Source: Sapria himalayana
Lineage: Eukaryota; Streptophyta; Magnoliopsida; Malpighiales; Rafflesiaceae
DNA length: 64,000 nucleotides
Reading direction: 5' to 3'
Assembly: GCA_029783825.1 (NCBI GenBank)
Contig: JAREIK010000801.1
Span: 10,304,891 to 10,368,890 of the forward strand
Shown here piece by piece: positions 24,794 to 37,100 of this stretch (positions are counted from its first letter, which is position 1; each line of letters begins with the position of its first letter). The notes beneath the pieces were generated by a model. The model searched no databases. It worked only from the letters and a program-made list of their open reading frames with translations, and was not told the origin of the DNA. The translations under genes and the position numbers were made by a program.

Positions 24794-27700
24794 GTTGGTC
24801 AGCTTTCAAATTCGTGGTTATAGAGAACAAGCTTCACTTGTTTGTTTTCATTTTTAGGATGAGGCCATTTATAAGAATCTTCTGCAAGAGATGGCTCGCA
24901 GTCAGGGCCACAGTTTGCCAGTTTATAGCATACAGGCATCTGGTGAAGCCCACATGCCAGTATTTGTGTCCACTGTTATGGTTAGAGGACAGCTCTTTAC
25001 TGGTGAAGCAGCGAAAACTAAGAAGCAGGCAGAAATGATTGCTGCAAAGCTTGCATACACTTCCATAAATCAGCGTATGTGTACTTCAAAACTCTCTCTC
25101 TCTAGCAACATGGAAGTTGTAATTGCTAGTGTACAAGGTTATTGCTTTAACGTGGAATCTGGGAGAAATTAATATCTTAATAGCTTTATCCTTAAAAGTT
25201 AGAGAGATCATGTATGATGAATCTTAAACTTGAGACATATTTCCTCTGAATGAAAGTAATTATCATTACACCAAGACATGATCTTCAATATATTCATGTA
25301 ACACAAATATATTTTAGGTGATCAGTCATTATTAAAATATATTTAATTTCAGAGTTATTATTAGTCTCTCTATTTCTCTCTCTAGTAATATTGAGGCTGT
25401 AACCACCAATATACAAGATTCTTGCTTTGGTGTATGACCTTAGAGATCGTGATAGTTTTACCTTTGAAAGTTAGAAAGTTTGTGTTTGAATATCAAACTT
25501 GTGATCTACTTTCCTTGTACCAAAACAGGATTTTCAAAATATTCATGCAGCATAAAGACTTTTCATGTGATTAATTATTATAATATTTTTTTATCAAATT
25601 ATATATAATTCCGAAGTTACAATGGGTCTCTCTCTCTCTCTCTCTCTAGCAACATGAAGGCCATAACCCCTCATTGCATATGGTTCTTGCTTGAGTGTGA
25701 AATTGGGAAGAGGTTAATATCTTGATAGATTTATCATTGAAAGTTATAGAGATTGTGTTTGATGAGTCTCTAACTCTAGACAGATTGTCCTTGAACGAAG
25801 TTACTTGCCATCATACTAAGACATGATCTTTAACATACTCATGCAACATTAAAAGTTCCCAGATATTCAATTATTATGGTATTATTTGTCAAAATATATT
25901 TAATTTTTGAGTTTTTATGAGGTTCTTGCTTGAGTACGAAATATGAAAGAGATTAATATCTTGATAAATTTATTTTTGAAAGTTAGAGAGATTGTGTTTG
26001 ATGAGTCTCAAACTCTAGGCTTACTTCCCTTAGATGAAGGCACTTGTCATCGTGCTAAGACATGATCTTCATCATAAGCAACATAATAATTTTTTAGTTG
26101 ATCAATCATTATTGTATTATTTTTGTTAAAATATATTTAATTTGAGTCTTTATGATGTTCTTGCTTGAGCATGGTATCTGGAAGAAGTTAATATCCTAAT
26201 AGATTTATCATTGAAAGTTAGAGAGACTGTGTTTGATGAGTCTTGAACTCTAAGCCTATTGTCCTTGGTTGAAAGTATTTGTCATCACGCCAAGATATGA
26301 TCTTCAACATACTCCAGTAACATAATAACTTCTCAGTTGATCAATCATCATGATGGTATTTTTTTCAAAATATATTTAATTTTAGAGTCTTTAAGAGGTT
26401 CTTGCTTGAGCATGGTATTTGGAAGAAGTTAATATCCTGATAGATTTACCATTGAAAGTTAAAGAGATTGTGTTTGATGAGTCTCGAACTCTAGGCTCAC
26501 TGTCATTGGATGAAGATACTTGTCATCGCGCCAAGACATGATCTTCAACATACTCCAGCTATATTATAACTTCTCACTTGATCAATCATCATTGTATTAT
26601 TTTTGTCAAAATATATTTAATTTTTAGTCTTTATGAGGTTCTTGCTTGAGCGCGGGATCTGGAAGAAGTTAATATCCTGATAGATTTATCCTTGAAAGTT
26701 AGAGATACTATGTTTGATGAGTCTCTAACTCTAGGCCTATTGCCCTTGGATAAAGGCACTTGTCATCGTGCAAAGGCATGATCTTCAACATACTCCAGCA
26801 ACATAATAACTTCTCAGTTGATCAATCTTCATTGTATTATTTTTGTCAAAATATATTTAATTTTAGAGTCTTTATGAGATTCTTGCTTGAGCATGGGTTT
26901 TAGAGGAGGTTAATATCCTGATAGATTTATCCTTGAAAGTTAGAGATATTATGTTTGATGAGTCTCGAACTCTAGACCTACTGTCCGTAGACGAAGACAC
27001 TTGTTATCTCACCAAGACACGTTCTTCAGCATACTCATGTAACATAAGAATTTCTCAGGTGATCTATTATCATGGTGGTATTTTTGTCAAAATATATTTA
27101 ATTTTGGAGTTCTTAAGAGATCTGATATGTTAGTGTTTAAGTAATCATGCATCTCTCCGTCAGCATGAGTGTTGTTTTTGATTGTTTATTATTGTTCATG
27201 TTGTGAGCTCTCATTCTTGCATCCTCTTGGATAATTTCTTTTCGACATTGATGTACCATTTGCTATGCTAGATACTTTGGATGTTTCTTCAGGTAGCTCA
27301 AGCCAAGGAAATGCAATTTCTGCGCCTTATTCACAAGGTCTCAGTGCTCCCTTGGTATTGTCTTCTGAATTGCAAGCACAGATTGCTGCCTATCTTCAAC
27401 AGCATGTGCAACCTGCAATGCCAACGTCGTCCAATGAAGATGCTAAGGATGAAGGTCTCTCTCTCTCTCTCTCTGTAAAGTTATTTGACTGAATACAAGT
27501 ATATACAGAAGAATGCTCACAACTATGTTGCGATTAAGATTCAAAGTTCTATTGTTCTGTATTCTAGAACATTCTAGAATGGGCGACCCAATTCAACATC
27601 TTTTATGAAATGCACATGACTTTCTACATGCTCTAGTGTAAACAATTAGTTCTATCTTTTATATACATATTATCTCACATTACCCATAAGTCGTAGTTAT

Positions 27701-30700
27701 GTGTTTTGCATTAATATTATTTCTATTTATTATATATATATATTTTTTATATTTTCATGTGATTATCTTTTCTCAAATGTAAATATGATATCGTGATGTG
27801 GGTTTAATGTGAGCCCACATCAATTATGCTACTATATTTGCGGCAAATATAATAATATCTAGCCAAGTATAGTAAGATAAATTGTTTTAATGATCAGGTC
27901 GATAGGAGTACAAGTTGATTTGCAATCTTTTTTCTCAATCTTGTTAAGAAGATTCAACATATTTTTTGTTAAAATAATAATTTTATCAAATATTATAATA
28001 ATAAGTATGAGAAACCATAGTTTTCTGATCGGTTTGCCTTAAATTTAATTATATTTTTGTGATGAGAATTATTTTATTTACATGAACGCTTAATAAACAT
28101 CTTATAATTAATATCTCCTTGATTGTTTCTTTGACTCCTGATGAAATTAGAAAAATTTAAGCCACAAAAACATAAAAAAATTTTATAACAATTATAATAA
28201 TACATATGTACTAGAGAGTGAGGGGCTCTAATATTGTAATAAAGTAAAAATAAATAAAAAATAGATTGAAATAAAGTTTTAAAACTATTACTCTTTATCA
28301 AACTGATTTGTAAAGATTCAAAATATCAAATCTAGAGGAAATAAAGATAGATTGAGCTTTTCTAGGTGTTCGTATAAATGTTCACTATTTGCTCTGTAAT
28401 TTGTAAAGAGAATATAAGTTATATCATTCGTATAAATCTAGAGGAAATAAAGATAAAATGAAATAAAGTTATAGTAATGGTAAATTCTTAAATCTTCCTC
28501 AAATAAGAATTAGAAGTTATATCATCGTCTTATTGTTACAAAGAAGAATAATATGACAAGAAAATAAATATTCAATTTCTCTAAGTAGATGCTAAATTAA
28601 AAGTTTGTTGCTTTTAACACTCATTATTGTTCTTGATTTTGTATTAGATCTAAAAATAATTAATTATCTCTTACTTTTCTAAGAGATAACATTGTCTCGA
28701 AGAAAATTATAAAAATCTATAGTATATTTTCTCTCATTACAAGTTGATGCCTTAAATAACTTAATACTTAGCTCAATTTAAGTATTCATGACTGTTGAAA
28801 GAGATTCAAAGTCCTAGAAATTTTTTATGTATCTCAGAATGAAAATAACTATATCTGGATGAATTTATTTAGGAAAATATAAAAAATAACTTACTATACT
28901 AATTATGTAAGTTGTCTGATAATAATTAGATAATTAATCTTTTATATATTTTTTTCATAACTAGTAGAGTCAACTTGATGAGTCATATTGTACAAGAAAT
29001 TAATACTTTGATAAATGAGTACCTGCCAAAGCACAACTCAAATGCTGTGACAATCAAACTGAAAGGTTCAGGATTGAGTTATCTTCTAGTTATAGGTTGG
29101 CAATACTTATTGTATCTAAAAAATTTAATAATAATGTTTATCTTTAGTATGGACTTATTTTAATATTATTAAAAATAAAAATTTTAGAAGTATCGAAATA
29201 GATTCAACATAATATATATATTTATATATATTATAAAAAATATATACTTATAAAAATAATGGCAGGACTGGGCACCTTAGTGGACATATAAAATAATATA
29301 TTTAAAAATATGATATATTAGATCTCATATAAACTCAACTAAGTGGTGAAGTTGTTGAATTTAGATTAATTTTAAATTTTATGATATTTATTTATAGTAT
29401 TATGTATTTGCAAGAGAAAAAAACATGACTAGATTTATTGCTAGCATATATTTTCTACTTAAATTTGTGGAAGATCATAACTAATTTATTGTATATAGAA
29501 ATATTTCTAGTCTATCTAAACTAATTTATTTATTGCTATGAATAATGTAATAAAAAATAATAAAATAAAATAAAAATTAATGAACTTAGCAAATTAATAT
29601 ATTGGTTTTATTGATGTCTTGTATTTAGATTAGTCATAATAACAAACTCTTTATATTTCTTATTTTATTCATTCTAAGTGAATATTAAATAAAATAAATT
29701 TTAAATTTTGTGATATATTTCTTTCTTAATTATGATTTTGTTATTTATTAGTATTTATCAAGAGTTTTTAGTGAATATGAAATAGAAAATAAAATATTTA
29801 TTGTAATATTTAAATAATATTTCAAATAATAATGCTACAATAAAAATTTCATGGGAATTATTAGACACGGTCACTTGGTTAAAATTTTTCATGTTATGTT
29901 TGTGTCATATAATAAATTTATTAGTGTGAGTTAACTTAAAAATACATTTTCTCTCATTAGAATAAATACTCTATGTATTAAAATATATTAAAATATCTAG
30001 CAACTATAAATTTTATATAATATGTAAGATAATAGGTCTAAAAAAAGAAAAAATTTAAATAGATGTCAAAGTTAGATATCATTAAAATTCAGCATACTTA
30101 TTGTTATATTTATGTATTAACTATTAACATGTGATATCTAATTATGTTAATAGTAAAATTAGTAAAATAATAATTATCGAATCAAGCTATGACAATTTTT
30201 TTTTAAATTAATCAAAATATAATGAATATGTATTTGTCTGTATATTCTCACATAACATATATTGTATTTGGATGCATATATAATATGAGCAGTAATTTAA
30301 ATTAATATAGACAACACTTATATTTTGGTGTCATGGTTATTGAGATATAAGAAATATATAAAATATTAATTCTTTATTTTATTTTTTATTACTTAATTGC
30401 TTATATGGATTTTAGGATTTTTATATTTTTTTCACCCTTTCCTCAATCCTACCTTACCAACCACGTGATTGTTGTATATACCAAATTTTCATACTGGTCA
30501 ATCATCTCAGTAATAATTGTGATAAAAAATGTTTAATTTTAGAGTTCTTATGAGATCTAGTACATTAGTGATAGTTTAAATTTATCTATATGAATTTTAG
30601 GATTAAGGTTGAAGATTTTGAAAATACTATCAAATTTATATCTACATGTATAAATCTATTATAAAATTTAGATGATAAGATTTATAAATAATTTATTTAA

Positions 30701-33700
30701 ATATTATAAATATAAATTTAATAATTTTAATGGGCCTTTGAGTACGTAGATTGATATTATATCCAAAAAAAATTTTTTTTTTTCAATTATATACGGGCAA
30801 ATGATGGAGATGTCTATCGAATATGAGTGGGTTGTTAAGATGAATTCCTATTTTTTGGTATACTGAGTTGATAAAAATTATATGAATTTATATTTTTTGT
30901 AATATCTAAAATAATATGTGATCTATCGATTCTTCTGGTATCTAGTCTAGCATTAAAATTTATTTTTTCTGTGACTATAAATATGATTTCACATAAAATA
31001 ATATTATAAATATATATTATTGAATTTCTTTTATGTTAAAAAAAACATGAGGGTACAATAACAAATCTTCAAGATAAAGTTTATATTTATATTTTCTTTG
31101 TTTAAGAATTTAGATTTATATTTTCATATTTGAACATATTTCTTTAATTTATATTTTTTATATTGATATTCATAAATATTTGATATTATATTTACACTTT
31201 AAATTTCTAAAATAAATTGATTTTTTTAATTATATATATATATATATATATATGGACAAGAGTCCAAGTGCCGAACTCACCTGTCCAGAATCTCCATATA
31301 AGGTCGATAGGTTAGGGGTCTTACTAGATTAGGCCCTAGGGTTGGTAACACTAGTAGCCAACTAGCTAGGCTAGTGCTACTATGCTAGCCTATGATGGTT
31401 GTGGTTGGGTCATACGATAGTTAACCATGGCTAGTGTGGGTTATTCATCGGCCAAGCCAGACATGGAATCGTACTTGGCTCTATTGTACCGAGCAAGGAA
31501 GCACGGACACGGCTCCCTACAGTCGTGTCCGACACTTGGACACGTCGACACGACATGGACACGGCACGGATACGTGTCCGCTACGCCACGTGGCGTATCT
31601 TTGCACAATCTGTATCTGATATGCCACGTGGCGTATCGGATTGTTGCGTCGGCAGCTGTGTCCATATCTATAGTGCCCGATGTCCGACGACATCGGGTTG
31701 CCAACATTGCAGCATGGGCAACGTTGGCCATTGGCAGGGACGGGCGCGATTTGAGGGGAGAGGAAGGGGCAGCGCGATTTGAGGGGAGAGGCAGGGGCGG
31801 CACGATTTGAGGGGAGAGGCAGGGGCGGGCGTGTTTGAGGGGAGAGGCAGGGGCGGGCGGGCATGATTGAGGAAGAGGGGCGGGCGGGCATGATTGAGGA
31901 AAGAGGGGCGGGCGGGCATGATTGAGGGGAGAGCCAGGGGCGATCGTGCTTGAGGGGAGAGGCAAGGGCATAAAATAAAATATTTTTATATAATATTATT
32001 TTAAAAAATAAAATAATTATAAATATTATCTTATAAAATAAAATAAAATATTTTTATTTTATAAAATAAATAATATATATTTATTTTATATAATAAAATA
32101 TTTTAATTTAATTTAATTTAATAAATTTTATAAAATACATAATATTTATAATTAATAATTTTTATTTTTATTTTTTTATCATCTCGTATCCTAGCCGTAT
32201 TCGTATCTTAGTTTTTTAGAATTTGCCGTGTTCCTGTATCCTGCCATGTTGTATCCTCATGTTCGTGTCCGTGCTTCTTAGGTGCCGAGTATAACATGGA
32301 CCGAACCTAACATGACTTGACATGCCATGGTGGTTCGACCAAGTCTAAAAAAGGGGTCATACATGCCCGACCCATTGTACACTTTTATCTAGAGTTAAAT
32401 AATTTTTAATTTGTTAACTCTCAAAATCAAATATCATCCACCAACATAATAAACTTAGTCATCTTGTAATTGGAGTTCATCAAAAAAAAAAAAATCATTA
32501 CACATATGTGTAGACCAATTTATGTAATTACGTATGAATTCGTATTAGTACAATATTAATATTTTTTCTTCTAATTATTATATTATCTATTTGGTTGTAT
32601 ATTTGTATTTGATTCTCAAAGGTTCAAGGTCACATTTTTAGTTTATTATATAAAATATAATTTAGTATAAATTCACCATATCTAGAATATAAGATAAAGG
32701 ATAAAATAATCTATTTTTACTCATCTTAAATATACTAATTCTAATAAAAATAAAATGGATAATATTGAATTTGAAGAAATTAAAATTAATGTTTTAAATG
32801 ATTTTGATTTAGATAATAATAATCAAATTAAATGTCATAATTTGAATTGTCTCCTAGTCTTAGGCATCCTAATGCACTTAAAAATTCAGACATAATTGAT
32901 AAATTTTTATAATTTGGATTCATTTTAATATAATTAAAATGAAAAATATTAAAATTGAATATGATTTTAATATTTTTGCAGAAGATCTTAGACATATATT
33001 ATGTGTAAAAATATATTTAATCTACATATCATATAATCTTTAGGTCAAAGGGTTGTAATAATATTATAAAATATTTTTAATTTGATAAATACTTAATAAT
33101 TCAAAATTTTAGTATTTCATATTTAGGAAATATAAAATACAAACTATGATACATAGTATCATATTTAATAATATTACAAGTAATGATAGTTTAATCATAA
33201 AAATTATTACATATGAATTTCTAGTTGAGATATTTCATATTTGATGTATGTATCATATCATAAATATAATAGTATAAATTGAATTAAAATTAATATCTTG
33301 TTCATTAGAATGTATTTAAAATTTTAAAAAAGTTAAAAAATATATAGTAAATTACAAGAATATTATGACTTATTTAAGTCAATATGCTTAAATTTTTTTT
33401 TTTAAACTTGATGTAAAAGAGTATTAAAATTTAATATATTTAATATTAGATTCATGCATCAATTAATATCATATTATATTCGATTTCGTGATTAACAAAA
33501 TTTATGAAGTAATAAATGAATTTGATTAAAAAAATAAAAATAAAAAAAATAAAAAAAATAAATGAATTTGATTGGAATGTTTGATTTTTATTTTTAAAGT
33601 TTATAATTTTTTTTTTGTGATACAATAAATTTGTATTTGCTTGAACTTTGAATATGTTATCACATTTTGCATTTTTTATTTTAGTGAAGTAAGGGGTACA

Positions 33701-34074
33701 AATGTAATTAGTAGTGTGTTTAAATAATATAGAGAACATCTATATTTTAGTGACATTGATATTGAGTTAGAATAAAAAACTTTAAATATTAGTTGTTTAT
33801 TTTATTACTCAACTTTCTAAATAGATTTTAGAGTTAAGGTTGAAATAAATTTAAAATATTATAAAATTCATATCCATTTGCATTAATTGACCATAATAAT
33901 GAGGGAGTAAATCTTTATTTAAATTGTTATTTAAGTCATTTTTTATTTTATTATAAATTACAAGTACAACTTGTGAAATTGTAACGAAAAGATAATATGT
34001 ATACAAAATGGTAACTACCCACACATATACAGTATACTATATATAAATATTGTATTTATGCAAAGTATCTATAT

Positions 34075-34168
<94 letters not shown>

Positions 34169-37100
34169 GTGTGTATCATATGTGTATGCCCATATAATAT
34201 ATATCCAATACATCCCAATACCCATGGGATGTGATTGTGGGTTGTGTCGGTGACCGCAGTAGTTGCATCGGCCAAATCCACACTCTCATCGCATTGTGTG
34301 TGGGCTTTGAAACCTAGCATCTAGCCCTAGGGGTCATGCCTACCAAGGCACGAGCCAAGGCTAGCATATCACCCCCTAGACATGAACCCATCTTTGTTTT
34401 GGTCCTTTTGACACAAGCAAGTTTGGTTGTAATGTTGGCCCAGGCATGACTCATGCCTTGAGGCATGGTCGTGCTAGTTTAGATGGTTGACCTGGACCGA
34501 TTCTCCCATGGGTCATTGTGGCTCATCATAATCTATTTTTCATTAATATCTGGTATTATATTGAGTGAGATGATATCTCAGAATGAGACATGAGTACTCT
34601 AATATTATCAAGAGAAGTAAAAAAAAAACACTTAAGTATTATAAAATATGTGAGATCATATGTTGAGTATAATTCTTAGTTTTTTTTTTGGAGCATAATT
34701 AGGTCAATATCAAAGGGGTTGACTGCCTAATCACTTATTTATTTGGCAAACTTTAAGTTTTTATTTGTATTTGTTAGTACATAAAAATATTCTATATGAA
34801 TATTGTCATATTGTAAACAATAAATTTAGTTGTAGTCGATGAGTGATTTTCTCATCTAATTGGAGAGGAATAATGAAAAGTAATCGGTCTAGACTTATTA
34901 CTTGTTCTTCGTATGCTTACTAAAGAATGAATTTTGTTTAAAGGTAACATTAGTACTAATTTAAGTTCAATCAAGCTCTTGTAAAACATATTTATATTTT
35001 TTTAAAAAACTAAAGTAGTCAAGAAATGTATAGTTCAAGTTCTTAGGTATTATATTATCCCATATTATGAAAAGGCAAATTATGTAGTTTTTTTTTTTAA
35101 ATTTCATCATCTCCCAATTTTTTCTTACTAATCTCATGGTAGATGTATATGACAAACTTTCACATTACTCAATCATCTCAGTAGTGATCGTGACCAAACA
35201 CATTTAATTTTATAGTTTTTATGAGATCTAGTGATTTAGTAATGATTTAAATGTAACTAGGCAAAATATGTAGTTTATCTTCAAGATATATGAGCTGGAA
35301 GGGAAAATATTAAGAAATAACATAAGAATTTATTCACTCGGTGATGATGTTTGTGGTTAATATCATATCTCTCCAAGAATTTTTTAGAAGTAGAACCCTT
35401 ATTAAAAATAGGAGTGTTACAGTTATATTAATCATATATCTATCTTTACTTTATACAGCCATATTATATTGGGATTTAAAAGTTTAGAATATGATCACGT
35501 GATTCATATTGTAACTATAAAATTGTATAACATATTTTAATCCATTGTTATTTTTTATATTAAATTAATTTTTTATAATTGTATAAACTAACTTTAAAAT
35601 AAAAATAAATCTAATATCAATTAAAATTAAATTAATCATGTAAATTATGAATAAAAATCATTAACTATAACAGGATGTTAAATTTTTTTCAATTTAAATT
35701 TTAATTATATCTTCATATCATATCTTAACGTATCATATTATATATGCTCTTACTTATACTAATTTAATATTAAGATAGAAAGTTTTGATATATTTTCTTA
35801 ATTGATATCTTATTCTTCAGGGTAGAATCTTTAATTAATGAGATTATCAAATGTGTAATGCACAAGTATCTTATAGGAGATTTGATCATAGAAATGATTT
35901 AAAATATAATTTACTCTGCTCAAACCCAAAAATAAGTATTTCTGAGAGTATTTTAATCTTTCAAATAGATATCATTAAAAATATAATTGTGTCGAGTTAT
36001 TTAGTAAGATGACTCAAGAAAAAAAATTAACAGAAAAGTTGGGAATAATTTAAATATAAAAAAGAATAAAAAATCAAATTTAATGTGGTTGTAAAAAAGA
36101 AATCATGAAAAGAAAATAATGTAAGCATTAACTTTTATGTTGATAATTTATAAGCTTGAAATGAAACTATACGTAAAAAATAAACCGTATTTAAATAATG
36201 AGAAGTGTATGAAAGTCATAAAAATATAAAAAACATAAATATAAACTCTAATAATAATTATGTATGAGAGATGTCCTTACGTAATGTTGCTAGTTAGACT
36301 AGGGCAGACCACTGGTTGAATACTCTTATCTATAATATAATAAAATAAAAAAAACTAAAAAAAAAATTAAAAAAAAATTGTGAAGTATAATAGAAATGAA
36401 TAAAATTTTTAGGCAAGATTCTTAATGATTATTTAAAATTATATAAATTTTTGTTATGCATATTTTTGGAACAACATTTTTTATAAAAGCATGGAGATGC
36501 AACTCTTTAATTTTTTTTAATTAAGCCAAATTGCTAATAAATCAACTTAATTTTTTTTTATCAAAATATAATTTAGCCATTTAGATTAATAAAATTAAAT
36601 AATTAAAATCTGATGAACATATTTTTTTTTCAATTAACTAATTTATTCAATAAATAAATAATGCATAATAATTGTGCACCTGGAGAAGTTGATCCACGCC
36701 ATAGAAAGTCACTAATTAATTGCGTGTCCAAATGGTGCAATTTAATTTGAGCGAAAAATAACATTAAATTTAAAATTGGTATTTTGTGATCCATTAAAAT
36801 ATTTATCCAAATATGAATAATATTTTTTAAAATTTATTTTTTTATGCCCTATTTCATATTTTTCTTTTTATCATGTATTATCATACACTAGAAATTGCAC
36901 CATATGATGAGGTCGTACCCTATGAAGTTCTTGTGTTACATGCGTGTGCTAGGGATCATATCTTAGTCGAATGATAAATACTAGTCCCAAGACCCAAGGG
37001 CAGTAGATTTTATATCGGGTTCGAGACTCATCTGACCCACCCTCTATGATTTTTCGAGGTATTAGGGATCATGTGTTAGAGGTCATGCCACACTTGAGCA

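Noticed and set aside
28960..29062. Exon-like stretch reading LINEYLPKHNSNAVTIKLKG between AG and GT
   Set aside because: It does not belong to the DRB family, the reading frame is not supported by neighbouring exons, and no function can be named.
31427..31971. Overlapping open frames up to 176 codons on both strands
   Set aside because: They follow the GC-rich tandem units of MULE MITE copy 2 and recur in copy 3; composition, not coding, explains them.
36955..37050. Possible tRNA gene
   Set aside because: Only A- and B-box-like motifs are visible; no acceptor stem or anticodon arm pairs properly, so a SINE head is more likely.
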